Shown here: in pieces, positions 25,104-39,034 of the stretch | How positions within the stretch are numbered: position 1 is the first letter of the stretch | Layout of the letters: every line of letters starts with the position of its first letter | Assembly: GCA_026929865.2 (NCBI GenBank) | Contig: CM049403.1 | Span: 25,543,001-25,607,000, forward strand | Direction: 5' to 3' | DNA from: Hyperoplus lanceolatus | Lineage: Eukaryota > Chordata > Actinopteri > Uranoscopiformes > Ammodytidae | DNA: 64,000 nt | The notes under the pieces: generated by a model | The model's database searches: none | What the model saw: only the letters and a program-made list of their open reading frames with translations | What the model was told of the DNA's origin: nothing | Program-made: the position numbers and the translations under genes

Positions 25104-27219
25104 ACTCTGAAGTCTATTATCACAGGCACATTGAAGTGTGCTGTTCTTGCATTGAGATTCATAGTTATTAGCTATACATCACTGTTTCAATTACAACAAA
25201 ACCTACTCTGAATTAATATTCATGTTAATGGTCCACTGTTAAGGTATTATTATTCATATTATGGAAAACATATTGCCGGTGTGAAAGTCAAGTGCAAGCT
25301 TAGCATGTTAAGAGGGAAAATTAGCCATTCCGTCAGCAGGAAGTATCATTACAAGGTCGTTCATGTCACTGAACAAGGGCGTATGCCTCAGCAAAATCTA
25401 CAACAACATTAACAATATTGTTATGTGCAATAGCCGTTAGAATGAATACCCATCAAAACACTGATAGTGCGAGCCTCTCAGATAATTTAGCAGCCATATC
25501 TTCTCCAATACTTTATGAAAAATTCTGACTGCAGAGACTATTTCTATTCCTAGTTCAGTTGTTTTCTGAGAGGAAAAGAAAGAGGAAAAAATCTGGTTCA
25601 AATACAGTGATGACAAACTAAATATTGTATGGAATCACGCAACCACCCTCATAACTGATGCAGTGGGCACCTTGAACCTGCATATCTGAATGCGCTGCTG
25701 CCTCATCCTGTATCACCCTGGACTTCATCAATCATTTCACAGCAACTCTGTGTGTGAAATTTTCAGCATTTATTTCATGTGTCTTATCAGCAAAACCCAG
25801 CAGGGAAAAGGCAGTGGACAGTTTAAAAAGCAAACACTATTAAACTAAAGAATATTTAACACCCGCTGCAACTACGCGCGCTGACATTTGACCAGCTGCA
25901 CTGCACAACCCTGAACAAAAACGTCAGTCGATCCCAATTCATATTTCTTAGATGTATTTGGTTTTCATTAACAGGCGAAAAGATGCAGGTGAGCTGTGGT
26001 GAATAATGATGTGGATAAACCAAGCTACCACAGCTCACTGCGTCGGGCAATTTATCATCATCGGGGGGTGGGAGGGAGGGAGTCAGTAGACCGCATCCCA
26101 TCCCCTCCTATTAGCGCAAAATCAATGTTTAATAGCATGGCAAGATAAGAAGTTTAATGCAACAGAAAGACCTTCACGTCCTCCTCTGTTGTTACACGTG
26201 AGCTAATTCTATATAATTTCCCAAATGTTCAGGTTAAGAGCCAGAAAAAAAAAACATTGACCGACCATGCATAAAACAAAGGATAGGATGTGAACTGAAG
26301 GACTTTTTGCATTCAACTAAATATTGCTTCTTTGGTGTGGAGGGTGTGTCGGAATCACACCATTGTTGCTAGAGACTGACTCAGACCCCTTTTCCTGTCG
26401 AGCAGGAGGGGGACTATGTTGCCGACTGAACAAATACTGTGAGAAGTGTAATGTTGAAATGTGGAAGTGTAGATGTGGAAGGTAACAGCAGGTTGATAAC
26501 AGAGAAATGGCATCTAGTATGTCTACCTGTATTACGTAGAAAGCACTACATGCTCAAACTGTGCTCTGAACTTAAGGCACAGGATGTTTTTCAAAATCTT
26601 TTGTTCAGACCTTTTGACACAAAGTCAAGCGTTTGCCCCTTGAAAGTGCACTGACATCAGGGACAGGGAACATTCAGGGGAACGTGGTTGTCATTGTTCC
26701 GTTTCAAACGGGAACAGGATATGCAGCATGTTTGAAAAAGCATTTTTCTTTCTAGAATATCGTGACAAAGGGTGCCGGTACACTTCAAAGCTCTCTGATA
26801 GCAGGGCATATGAATATTTTATTAACAGGTTACACTATTAAGCTCTGAGGATGTGCTATCAAACTTCAGAAACTGCAAAACCACTAGAACTGCTAATGCA
26901 TGCACTGCAGCCAAATTAACAGGGACAGCCTAGTGCAAGTTGAGGAATGAAATGTGACCAATGTGACTATAAACAAGAACTGTGAGAAGTTATAGCATTT
27001 CGTTTAAGTAACACCATCCCCTTATTCTGTATTATGCTTTAGAACCTTTTTTTTAAACGTTTCTTGACCTTTTTTGTAATAAAGTAAATATATACTCATG
27101 CTATTCTATATGACTTAAGAACAGAACTGCATCATGGGAGATTGCTATGAAATTTCAGACTGCCCAGTCATGACTGAAATTTGTTACGGTTTTTAATACT
27201 GACATTTATGACCCTTTAA
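25104..27219. other. Gene-free DNA, presumed nos1ap intron 2
   Basis: No gene or recognisable transposon was seen. A short G-rich stretch occurs near 26061-26082. Confidence 0.4.
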
Positions 27220-27785
27220 AGATCTCCTATTATACTACTTTTCTGCTCTTAATTTCTTGTTAAAAACTGCTATAGAGCAACCTGACACGAATCACATCAC
27301 AAAAAAAAATATAGATTTTCGGGACACTCTTCCTCTCACCCTAGCGAGCACAGCAGTCTGCTCCACACTTGGCTCTGTGCTTCTCCACCCCTCCCCTCCT
27401 GCAAACCCCACTCCGTTGTGATTGGTTACCTTTCTTCTGGAACAATTTCAGTAGCGCGAGCGGGAGATTTCAGAGAAGGAAGGTGGGGGCATGGCCAGAG
27501 CTTGCCTAAGCAGCATTGCCATACATGGAAACATCCGCTTGTGTGACGAAAAGAATGTCCGTGTGACGAAAAGAATGTCCGGAAATTCTGAACCATTCGT
27601 CACGTGATTTCTCGACCGGCTGCCCTAGTGTTTAGTGCTCTGCACAGCCAGCCCAGACGGTCAGCAGGGAATACGTCGAAATGCATGTACGTCATTATTT
27701 GATAAGCTAGTATGGTTAAACATGACTATAAATCATTATAACAACGTTTATAGGTCATAAAGTCAAAAAGTATCATAGGTCCTCT
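27220..27785. mobile_element. MITE with TTAA target duplication (Kolobok- or piggyBac-like)
   Basis: The left end AGATCTCCTATTATACTAC (from 27220) and the reverse complement of the right end, AGAGGACCTATGATACTTT, are imperfect inverted repeats. Both are flanked by TTAA (27216-27219 and 27786-27789). This matches an abundant fish MITE type. The TTAA target suits Kolobok or piggyBac families; the AG-start favours Kolobok, which is inference. A 20-bp unit (GTGTGACGAAAAGAATGTCC) is tandemly doubled at about 27541-27580. Confidence 0.7.
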
Positions 27786-29899
27786 TTAATGTGCACATAT
27801 GAATCACCCATCCATCCATCCATCCGTCTGTTACTGCATCCGGTGCTGACATGATTAGATGCCTGTAAACCTGTCTGTGTGCTGATAATTTAAAGAGCAA
27901 CAGTGAACCATTGGCAGTTGCAATTGGCGGAGAGTATAGGAGAAGAACATGGACAAATATCAAATAAGGGAGATGGGCTAAAATGGAGAGGATTTTCACC
28001 ATAAACATGCCAAAGTATATTTTAACTGTCAAAACCAAATTAGTTTTATACATTTTGTCTTTGATCCAGCCAGTTAGACACATTAGATTTAATTTGCAGT
28101 ACATATACACATACAGCTGAATTTAAACATTCAAATTAAAGCTATTCTCTTCACTTTATGTATGCCTTTGGACTGTTGAGGGAAACCAGAAGATCTGCAG
28201 GAAGCCTGCTTGAGTATACAGAGAACACTCAGAATGGACACAGCCAAGATTCAAACCCAGAACATTCTGTGGATTGAGCAATGCATATTTCTACAACAAA
28301 CTGCTACTCCGTGTTTTATGTTTGATGCTGAAGCATATACTGTACACATCGATCCTAAATCTGGTTTATTATAATCAAAAGTAATTTGTTATACTCAAAG
28401 TTATTGATGGTTTACAATGCTAAATATTCTGATTAAAAAGGAAAGCTTTAATTAGAAATGTCCCAATGAGGCAATTTTTCATGTTGTTGCACGTTTATTC
28501 GCTGACGATGTTCATACAGTACCTGAGGAAGCATTGCTGTCAGCAATAAAACAGAACCCTTAGCCACATTTGCCTTCCGTGGTCTATTGAGTTTTTTGTA
28601 CTATTATTAATATCATAAAATATGCAAAACAATGTAAGTATGTCAACAACCCTGCAGTGTCAGCGCTTTGTAGACAATATCTCATTAGCTGCTAATTTCC
28701 GCTTTGAAAATGTACATCGGCTTTAACATGCATCTATTGGATTTAAAAATTGCACTGTACTGAGATATCAGTCAGTCAGCACTTTCAGTATTTCCCAGGC
28801 CTGCAAGTCTACCAATGAACTCAAAGTCACTTCTCTACATTATTAGTGAGGTGTTACCAATAACCCAGCAGGACGACCAATTACTGCGATGAGCTAGTTT
28901 AACAGTTAACACTTGCTTTCCCCTGTCACTTCCCAGACACCAAGGCACTTCATACCAGACAATTAGGAGGTCGCTTATTGTGTGCGGCTTTAAAAGAAAG
29001 TGAGGCAGTAATTCAACATCATTCCAACTCTGACTCATCACTGAAAGGAAAATCAGACAAAAAAGTAATAGCTGTCGTAAAAGTGAACAATGTTATAAGA
29101 TCAAGTGTGCATTACTGTGCACAAGCCAAGAGGAAATACTTCCAATGCATGCTATATGTAACAGCAAATCCCAGTGGGAAAGTGTGTTTTGTAGATTGAT
29201 GAGTAACACGTGTCCAGTTACTGCAATGCTGAGAAATCCTAATATAAATCCACTTCTTGGTTTATCAAACAAAATGTAGCCATGCAGCCAGTATCAACCA
29301 AGTAGCCACAGCCAGTCAAGGTTTCACTGGCAAATGTGTGTTATCTGGGGTCACTGAAAGCCACTATCATGTTGGACTGATCGTAAAATGCGCAGTGGCC
29401 GGAAGGTAATCCCTCATTTGGACTAATTATCCTGAGGCAAATCAGAGCAGCTCCGAGAAACACAGAGGAGTGAGGCTGCAGCCACTAACGGCATTCCAGT
29501 GGCTCATTTTATACAACAGCTCTGCACCACAGGGAAGTTCAGAGGCTTGTTTTAGGGTATTTTAGGTAGACATCCCCTGAGGAAGCCTGACGTACAGAAG
29601 TAATAAAAAAAAACGGGTCATATTGGAGAAACATTCCCCGAGCCGGTCTGGACTACAGAGGTATTAAAAAAGTGAACTTTTAACAACATTCAAGAAACGA
29701 ATGGGAGCCGTCTTTATTGTGGCTCTGTTATCTCTCTTTCGGTATCTATCGAAGCAGTGTTTGGTCTCAGAGCTGGTCATCCACTTCCTCCTCCTCGGCT
29801 TCCTTTCTTTCTTCTTGTAAGGTACATCACTTGTTGTCTTTCTTTCTTAAATTAGAGCGAGCAGGATGGAAGTACTCAAAAAGAAGACAATGTTTGCAG
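27786..29899. other. Gene-free DNA
   Basis: No gene was recognised. A short CATC repeat occurs at about 27808-27825. Confidence 0.4.
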
Positions 29900-30005
29900 G
29901 GGGCAGCTGTAGATCCAGTGGTAAACAGGAAGGCTCTTTTATCAGAGGGTTGGTGGTTGAATGCCTAGAATGTCCAGTCCACATGTTGAAGTGTGCTACT
30001 ATAGT
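29900..30005 (+). mobile_element. tRNA-derived SINE fragment
   Basis: The head GGGCAGCTGTAGATCCAGTG resembles a tRNA 5' end with A box. A B-box-like GGTGGTTGAATGCC follows at about 29951-29964. The body CAGTCCACATGTTGAAGTGT matches a common fish SINE that continues 'CACATGTCGAAGTGTCCTTGGGCAAG'. It is truncated after that. The family name is not assigned. Confidence 0.65.
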
Positions 30006-32072
30006 GTAGCCTACTCTAAATAAAGTTATGTTTCTAGCTGCTCAAATAAACTGTTAAAATGTAATTTTAAGGTTCAGTTTGGGAAGCCCCTTGCTGTTAT
30101 TTAGATGTATTAGTAGTGTATGTTTGCACCTGATAATGTACCTGGTTATAAACCTTTTCTAATTTCTGATTACAAACTTTTGACCAATCATGTTGTTTCA
30201 TTTGCAGGACTTGTTGGTCCATTCCATCTGTGACTGTTGTGTGTATGTAATGATCCTAGTAGCCTTGTGTGGCAACCACTGGGGCTTTACACCTTTAGGC
30301 ATATAGAGCCTGAACACAGGAATTTGACCTGAAATTCCATTTGCCCCCGACATGCAGTGCAGTCAGGCAGCTCACTGCCCCACTGACCAGACTGTGCTAC
30401 ACTGAGGCCAGAGGTATTGTCCTCCCATTTCCCCCTCATACAATCTCCTTCCTGAAACCAACATATACTTCCAGTACACGCGCAGACACACACAAACATA
30501 CAGTAAACCTCTGGACCAACAAAGTTAAAGCTATCCCAGAATTCAACAGAAAAGGGAGGGTTAGTGGAAATGTTGACATTGCACACATCCTAAGCATTTT
30601 AAAAACAAGTATTCCAGCACTCCTGTACCCACAACAGAGCCCCCCCTCCCCCTCCTCAACACACACAGACACACACTCACATTCCCAAAGCAGCTTGTTA
30701 TGTGTACAGAGCGTCCCGCTATGTGCTGGTATTTGCTCAGTGTCTTGGTGGTGTACGACTCTTCATCTTGTTGTATTCATGCTGCATACATACAACATGA
30801 AATATGTCTATTGATCTCCATTGAATTATAGAAATACTCTGACATGTTGTCACACTGGCTTACTTTCAGCATGTTCCTCTGTTAATATGGGACTTATCTC
30901 TGAGTAAACATGACAACACCAGAGTGCGTATCAAATTAGAGCTTTGCATGTTCTGGTTCCATCGATGCTGACTGAGTCAGAGTTTTTGACACTATGGTGT
31001 GTTTTTTTATGCAATCAAAGGCCAATCTGAAAGGACAGGATATCACCATACACATTAGCCATGTTTGCCTCCCCACAGCTTGATTGTTTGTCCATTATCG
31101 TGGTAGAAGAATATGCTTTTAAGCTGTAAAAAGGTGCAAAGACTTAGCCTCTATTTTTCCAACGAGAGACACAGGTTGAAAACTGCCCTGTATATCTAGC
31201 ATGAGGCTGTCTGTCGGCCACCAGTAGCTGCCCGGAATAAGCACTATTGTCTCAGTGGCCTCTAAGCAGCTTCACTGGAGCTAATGGTTGGACAACACTT
31301 TCCCATAAGACTCGTTAAAATGTTTCCCATACAGTATTTAACAGTTAAGGTATATAAGAAAACATAGGGAATAAGGGACTCACCCAAGCTAAAGACAAGG
31401 TGCTCTTGTTTGTGGGTTTGGGGTATTTTTCTATACTTTCCTTTTTTTCAGGGAAGTATAAATAGATTGAAAAGTCTGCCACAATGTAACAGACAAGACT
31501 CAACAATGATTGGACATAGAATGGGAAATTGACTTCCGTAATCATACATTCACATGTGAATAGTGCTGAAAAAATAATTGACAACAATAACTTTTACATG
31601 TATTCAACTGAATATTTAGCAATAACATTCTATGGTTCCGTCTTCTCAAAACGTTAGTATTTTCTGATATTTTATTCACAATCATTTGATTCAATCTAAA
31701 AGCACCCCTATTCATAAATGTTATGATCTTTTAGAAAGGTACAGTGGTCAAAAGCAAATACCGGTATTTTAAAATGTCCTTTAGAATCAGGAAACAGATT
31801 TTTATTATGCTTGGGAACTAAAAAATTCAGTGCCAAAGAAATTTGATCTGATGTCTAATTTTTGTGAACATACAGTAAAAAGAATTATTGCATTAATTGC
31901 TGAGGTATCATGACTCTACGAGACTGTTTTGGGTCCACACAGTATGACTATCTTTTCTTCATATTGCCTTGAAGAATCAGCCAACGACTTTCAGTGAAAA
32001 CCTTAACAGCAGAAGCAAATGTTCTTCGGTTAACATTTCACATGTTCTTCCTTACTGTCTCTCTCTATTGTA
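30006..32072. other. Gene-free DNA
   Basis: No gene was recognised. The 157-codon open frame at 30341-30814 has biased Thr/Ser/His composition, contains a CACACA tract, and shows no domain. I consider it chance. Confidence 0.4.
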
Positions 32073-32225
32073 TGTTTTTCCTATACTTTCCCCTGTCCTC
32101 TTTTAAGGCACATTCTCATTCTTGGATTTACTCTCTACCAGCGTTGCGTTGGGCGTGAAACCACCAGCTGACCTATGCCCAGCTCGATTTCGCACAACCA
32201 GCTAATGAGATTTATAAAAATATAC

Positions 32226-32230
<5 letters not shown>
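32073..32230 (+). repeat. Duplicated segment, copy A (empty piggyBac-type site)
   Basis: This segment, running from TGTTTTTCCTATACTTTCCC to the start of the (GT)n array, recurs at 39035-39068 plus 39692-39813 with no mismatch that I can see. Here the TTAA at 32103-32106 is uninterrupted; in the other copy a 619-bp TIR element sits at exactly this TTAA. Confidence 0.88.
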
Positions 32231-32320
<90 letters not shown>

Positions 32321-32340
32321 CGTGTGTGTGTGTGTGTGTG

Positions 32341-32380
<40 letters not shown>
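32228..32380. repeat. (GT)n followed by (TA)n microsatellite
   Basis: GT units run from 32228 to 32340 with one GC interruption near 32320, then TA units from 32342 to 32380. Open frames reading Cys-Val repeats here are artefacts. Confidence 0.95.
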
Positions 32381-32388
<8 letters not shown>

Positions 32389-35300
32389 ATTACTGGAAGA
32401 AGCAGGCTTGATCAGTGAAAGAAAATCAGAAATACAAACACAGAGATCCTGCAAGGCCATCATATGCCCTGTATTTTTGATTTTACAAGTGTATTAAAAT
32501 ATAATTTTATTATCATGCAGAAAAATATTTCCATTGAGCTCAGAAATTGAACCTTGCCAACCACTTCGAGAAATAATAATAATGCAGCCGGCCAAGAAAG
32601 ACTACAGCTGTAAAAGTCTCAGTGTCATGAAGTACCAAAAAAATTGTGCCAAGTCAACACATTTAGAGGAAAACGATATTCAGCAAACAATGTGTTACGA
32701 TGAAAAGTAACACTGACAAAACTAATAACTTTTTATAGTTGCTGAAAGCCAAGGCCTCCCTTACGGCATTCTAACCAACTTAAAATGAACCTGTGGATTT
32801 AGTCAAGATTGTAATTTTCCATTACTGTTATTCATTTACATTGGCTAATTACCAAGTGCTGGTCCTTTATTACGTTGGGGTGTCTCTTCTCACTGGAATA
32901 TTCCAACGATGGCCAAATCTTATCAAAGGGGGGTTTGTGACCTATGGCTTTTCCTCAAGAGGTCTGAGACATGGAATTATTAAGTAATCCAACGGTCAAT
33001 TGAAGCACAAACACAGTGCTGGAATATTTTTTAAACCGAGTTGAAAACGGAGGATGTGCTTCAACAATGTAGATTCTCAGTGGATTGCTAAACCCAAAAT
33101 CCAATATGAATGTTCCAAAAAGTAAAGAAAAAGTAGAAGATCTCTAGTTCCCAGGAGTACAACACACTGTCATTTCATTTATTGTGTTGGGCGCACATCA
33201 AAATTACAACCTTTTCTGGATCATTTGCTTTCTCTCCTTTTGGTACCTGGCAAACAAAGCAAATGTCACATTTCCAAGTCCATCCTTCTAAACGCACTGT
33301 GACATATTCACATAACTGGTAATGCTAATGATGCCATTAATGGAGCTCAAAGGTGCAGCACACAAACATATTGCAGTTGCAGTGCTGCCAGCAGTCACTT
33401 GCAGCTGGGTAACTGACAGCAATCTTCCTCATTTCTAAATGACAGAGACTGAAGATGCTGGTAAATAAATTCACTCCACGTCCCGAAAAGTCGATGTCCT
33501 GATGTTTTCCTAATGCATACCTGATATGAAAATATAAGGCTGCATGAGTCCCTGGCTGCTGCCCAGCACATACTCAATGTGTCGCTCAATCGCATAATGA
33601 GTAAGCTATTCTTTGGAGTTATTCTCCACGGGACCATGGTGAACCAACAAAAGAAAAATAAGTTGACCTTAAAAATGCAAATGATTCAGACATTTACAGC
33701 ACAATAACCCAAACAAATGTGGGGGCAAAGGAAAGGACAGAAAGTGTACTGCTGAGCCACCGTGGAGAGGAGAGAGTTAGACATTGGACTGCGGGATTCT
33801 TATAACGACATGATCTATCTGTACACCAACATAGAGAAAAAGAGAGAATACATGTTGGATAGAATAATGGTGGAAACTACAGTTATATTTTTGTAGACCT
33901 TTGCAGAAATCCAATGCTGGTCTCAGCCCAACGCTCCATGTGAGCGTGGCCAGTACATCTACAGCACAGAAGCAGTACAGCTCTAAATAGGGTGACAGCA
34001 ATGTGAATTCTTCACTTAATTGCATTGTTTTTCTCTTCCAATAGACACACAAGAGAGTGAGAGAGAGAGGAAGAGAGAGAAAGAAGGCATAGACGGTGTC
34101 AGCAAGTTTCAGATGATTTACTGCCCATTAAAGTGAAAGTCAAGACCAATTTTTGCAACGAAAAACAACACCTTTCAGAACTTTGCATGATGTAACACTG
34201 CAGGCTGTCTCCCCTATTAGTGCCAAACAAGATCAGCTACGGCAAGTTGGCTGCAGGAATGAATCAACCTTCCGGCCCAATACGGAGGTGACGGCATCCA
34301 TAAACCACTTAAATGCACTTCATCATTATTAAGATTGATGTGAAACTTAATAAAAGGGCTGTAAGGTGACATAGTATGTAAGGCCAGCCAGACCTAACTT
34401 TTCTTTGACAGACTTTAACAGACTTTTTCAGTATGCACTGATCCACTTTTTATCAGTTCTGATCCAATTCCGATATCTGGGATTTAGATAATGTCCAAAT
34501 AGCGATACTGTCCAATATGATAATTATGATAATTATTGTTGTTGGTGGTGATATTTTGTGTGAGGTTATGAAGGCTTAAGCAATGCAGCAATTCTACTTT
34601 TAATGAGCAAAACATGTGCAAACATGCCAAAAGGTTGAAATGTATTTGAACCCCATTATTTGACCTCCGTTGAACAGTTAGACCTCAACTCATAAATGAA
34701 GTATAGTAGGGCTTTATTGTTAAGCATGCCAGTGACAACAACTCTTAACAAAACAGAATGAAAAATAACCACATTTGTAGAAAAATCACACAAAAATGGA
34801 ACTGAGGAATTTGAATCAGTGGCATCAGTCAAATATAAGATGAGTGGATTGCAACCACATTGGTCCCAATACTGTTAATGGATTAGATCACTCCCATCTC
34901 AATTTTTTAAGGCCCTGAGGAGACTCCTGAAGAGAAAGGAAAGAGTGAGTCAGTGTTTGTCACTAACTTTGAGTGTGCACTTGTGTTCTCACTCCCCCCC
35001 TCTCCACCAGCATAGCGCTGATGGATGGAGATGACAGTGATGGACTGCCACCATGCTCCTCTATACCCCCACCACACTTCAATTAAGCGGCGTGCTCTAC
35101 CCCTGAGCTGTGAATAAGACAATCAGCAGGATAATACATCATCTTCTACCATCAGTTCAACTCTTTTGAAAATGTGTAAAAAAAAATTAAGAGGATCTCA
35201 GCAGCGGTGGAAAACCACAGCGTTGAGCAGGCGGCGACACAGCGGCTTGACAGAGACAAGTAAGAGAGCAATACGTTGGGCCGATACCAAGATTGATATC

Positions 35301-36389
35301 AAAACCATGCAGTCGCCGTCGTCCATCATTACAATGGAGATGGGGCTGATAGCTAGGGATGATTATATTTATTATCACTTCATCGGACTACTACTTTAAT
35401 TTTCCCTATTTTATGATTAATCGATGCAAAGTTTAATTGAGAAAGAGGCTCAGCAAACCGGTCCAAAGAGAGGCCACTCTACAGTGAGCCGATAAGACCA
35501 TCAACATTCTAAAATTAAAAACATAATCCAATTACAGATAAAATAAGAGAGGTAAATCTGCCAAACTTCTAACATTCTGGGAGCTTGAAACAGCATTTTT
35601 TTTTGATAACTCCTCAACCGTTAATCAATTATCAAATGTGCTGTTGATTGATTTATCAAGTTATAGTTTGAGCACTGAATGGATAAAAAGCAGCTGTTTT
35701 TATAGTATTTATTATAGAACTGGTCAATGGCACAGATGGGACTTACTCAATGTTTCTGACATATTCTGAATAGATCCATCAATTTTAAATCTGACATTCA
35801 GTATAATTAGTATTATAACTTGTTGTGGTAATGCTAAGATCTGCAATTGGTAGACAGAGTCCCATGGTGTATTTGGTGTAGAGGCTTTTCCTAAATGATT
35901 TATAACAGAAATCCAAGCATCAAAGCTGTCGATTGCATAGTTTCCTCTTAGTGCTGCTATATCCCGTTATAAATTCAATTTGATTACAACTTTAATCATC
36001 AATTAAAATATTTTGGATTATATGAAACTCAACATTTCATTATGTCAAATATAAAATGTAATTATTTTTGTAAGTGTCTTTTTGTTGTATTGTTCTCGAT
36101 AATCCTGTTTTGCCAATTAAAAGTTTGAAACAGACATAAGGAGGAGGAGGTAAAGGGGAACAGAGAAACAGGCAAAATAATAGGGAAGATAGAAGAAGGC
36201 AATCAAGACAACAAGAGACCGAAATAAATAATAATGGGATGAAGAGTGTTTGTGGGTTCAGGAGGTTTTTTCTGAGGAGTTTATCCACATGGTGTCTCTG
36301 GCTAAAACAGGGCTGTCTGTGGAGGGGAAAGAGTTTCATTTAAACCATTTTGGAGGGCAACATCATTCCGTCCCTCCAGCCCCCCCCCC

Positions 36390-36426
<37 letters not shown>

Positions 36427-36881
36427 GCGAGAACTAACTGTAACCTCCCTATCATCCCATTTCCTCCACTCTCTTTCATCTGTGCCTATCTGAAAGGCAG
36501 GGCAATCATTCCGAGCAATGCTGGACGGATGTGCTCCGATACACTCCTCTGCGCCTCGTCCAGTTTTTTGGTGCATTAAAAAGTATACAACAGCCAGAGG
36601 AAACCATCGTGGGAACAGAGCAGAAAAGAATACGAGACAGCTGTTTTGCATTTCTTATTACTATTGTGCTGAGAGATGGGGAGTGCGGGAGAAGATGATG
36701 GTTTCACCACTGTTATTAACTCTGCTGTCAAACGCAGCTATTCCCCGAACTTCCCGTGACAAAGAGAGGTCTGGCTCAGAATTGCCTGTGACATTTTAAA
36801 AGGATGAAAGGAAGCGGGGATGGTTATTTGGCAGACTTGAATTTTGACTATAGAGTTGACCGTTGCGCCGGGATTTTGCCA

Positions 36882-36906
36882 GGGGGGTGGGGGTTGTGGG
36901 GGGGGG
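36882..36906 (+). other. G-quadruplex-forming tract
   Basis: G6-T-G5-TTGT-G9 on the plus strand gives at least four G3+ runs with short loops. Confidence 0.7.
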
Positions 36907-37217
36907 CAAAATACAACCAAGGTTATGTTGAGGTGTTTTGATAGGCTGCTGGTAGCATTGAGATACAGCAAGAGGGAAGCAGATAAGAAGACGAAGGCCA
37001 AGCACAGGATTGAGACGCAGTCGCAGAGTGGAGATATAGGAGGAGGGACGGTTGCAGAGAAGCAGATAACGGCGAGGATCGGAGCTGATAGATGAGGGCA
37101 GCTCCAAGGTCAGCGTGGGGGCGGCAGATGACTGCATAACATTATGACGCAGCGCTGTGTTTCTGAGGCTGTGCTTTCATACAACAAAGTATGTAAGTGC
37201 ACAGGATTAACAGGTAG

Positions 37218-37270
37218 TTTTAATTTTCATTTAACTTGTATGTATACTCGAGAGATCAATTGAGGGGTTA
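37218..37270 (-). mobile_element. LINE 3'-tail fragment (same family as the 5.3-kb LINE)
   Basis: TTTTCATTTAACTTGTATG followed by CTCGAGAGATCAATTGAGGG is the reverse complement of the LINE 3' end seen near 7780-7820 and 16340-16385. It is an extremely short 5'-truncated copy. Confidence 0.65.
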
Positions 37271-38929
37271 GGAGGGTTTTATATGCATACCATGCTTTTT
37301 GGATGATCCTCTGACACTAGGCTGCATGTTTCGCACAAGTGTAACAAAGCAGCAGAAGCACCTTGACTATAAAAGGAATAGTTCACTCCACATACATAAA
37401 ATCAGTTCAATTGAACTATCTACAAAAAGTTATGAAGCGCAAGAGAGACAACGCCTGACCAAGATGCGACTCTAAAGAACATCAGGCAGCGCCATCCAAA
37501 ACAAATAAGCCCAAACTACGGCTAGTAGTCCTCATCTAATTACAGTGTGTTCTCCTCTCGCTTAGATGCCTTTCTTTATTTGGCCTTCATACGATTTGGC
37601 TTTTGGAAAATCTGAGGAATAATCCAGTACATATTCATCTACTGAACTCCAAATGCGATGATTTGGTTTCACAGTATCTGGTACTGTTTTCTAAGAACGA
37701 GTTCTGGGCTTGTGCACAAGTATCAGCACAGGGAATGCAATACTTGTAACAGGAAAATCCTCATACTTCAGGCATTCACCTGTTAGAACAGATTTAACAG
37801 ATTAAGACAAACAACTTTATTCATACATCCCCTTAACAACAGCAGTTGTGACAATCCTATATGTAGTAAAGACAATCATGTGAAGAGATTATTATGTTTA
37901 ACTAAGTGTATAACGTGAACAACATAGGTGAATGACAAACATTATACAAACTAATTATTTTCCTCTTTTTCTTTTTACGGTCAGCTTTGTGCATTACTAA
38001 GATGAAAAACATGCTCATTCTTTAGCACTTTTTCAACGATTACTTAAACAAATGTTACACAGAAAATGAGGTAACACATTTTGATAATGGCAGCAAATGT
38101 TTAAAGGAGATGTAATGCTTGTTAAACCTTGTTTGTATCACTGTAACCCAACCACCTTTGTGTAAACACGCACTGTGAAAAGGTCACCTCGGGAAGCTTT
38201 CACTTGTTGAAGCAAGTCAGTGAATTCACACATTTGTGTGTGTATACAGGGAACGAGTCACCCTCACTGAGAGCTGAGCTATGAAAACCATTCTAAATAT
38301 GCAGACAGTACGCAGGGAGGGCCAGCTCTCCCAACAATGACCGAAACGAGGGTTGGGCAGCGGAGGAGGAGCAGAGGTGGTGGTTGGGTTGCATAATAAA
38401 GAGAAAGAGAAAGGGGGCAAGATGGAGGTATGGGGGAGGAATGGAGAGGTAGGAAGAATAACTAAAGGATAATGAAAAGGAGAGGAACAAGAATAATACA
38501 AAGGGGTGGAGTCAAGGGGGGAAGGGAAAAAAGGAGGAGGGCAGGAGGGATTAGGGTGGACAGAGGAGGTTAAGAATAAAGTAACGGGAGTGGAGGTAGA
38601 GAGGGAAAGCTAAAAGAAGAGAGATCTAAAAGGGGACATTTACAGAGGAAAGCTGATGAAATCCAGATGGGAGAAAAGGATGAGAGGATGCTAAAGAGGA
38701 AGGGGTAGAATAGACAAAGCAGCCAGAGGGAGAACTTTGTTCCTGCAGTGCATCTCTGGATTGTCTTGGTTCTCCACCTGTCCCTGAAGGCTTTCGTAAA
38801 AAGTCCTCTTTCAACTGTAAAGGGGAAGCTGTGCCAATAATAAAGAGGCCAATGAAAGCAGAGGAGGGACAGGCATTGGAGTGAAGGAGAGCGCTGAGTC
38901 TACAAGGCTGGTCCTCTGAGCAATGGTAT

Positions 38930-38931
<2 letters not shown>

Positions 38932-39004
<73 letters not shown>
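38932..39004. repeat. (GT)n microsatellite
   Basis: A pure GT array is followed by a 34-bp segment, GCGTGCTTTTATATGTGAGT and onward, that is repeated after the second GT array at 39813-39900. Confidence 0.95.
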
Positions 39005-39008
<4 letters not shown>

Positions 39009-39034
39009 CTTTTATATGTGAGTGAGTGCATGTG

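Larger units (their letters stand above)
32381..38931. other. Gene-free DNA, presumed nos1ap intron 2
   Basis: No supported gene was seen. It contains a decayed hAT-like repeat at about 34430-34530 (CACTTTTTATCAGTTCTGAT followed by CCGATATCTGGGATT), a C-run plus (CA)n tract at 36381-36424, a G-quadruplex-like G tract at 36882-36906, a purine-rich zone at about 38395-38630, and a short reversed LINE tail at 37218-37270. The many small open frames in the purine-rich zone are composition artefacts. Confidence 0.4.

Noticed and set aside
30341..30814. 157-codon plus-strand open frame
   Set aside because: No recognisable domain, biased Thr/Ser/His composition, a CA-rich segment inside, and an overlapping minus-strand frame of similar length. 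It is probably chance.
33395..34052. Two minus-strand open frames considered as possible nos1ap exons
   Set aside because: Neither resembles any part of NOS1AP, and no matching splice sites in phase 0 were seen.
35166..35399. Plus-strand frame with a basic stretch ending near a GTAAGAG donor-like site
   Set aside because: No upstream acceptor, partner exon or recognisable protein family. The donor-like match alone is not evidence.
36040..37137. Cluster of overlapping open frames on both strands
   Set aside because: The region is rich in homopurine/homopyrimidine and G/C runs that lack stops by composition. No domain or splice pattern supports a gene.
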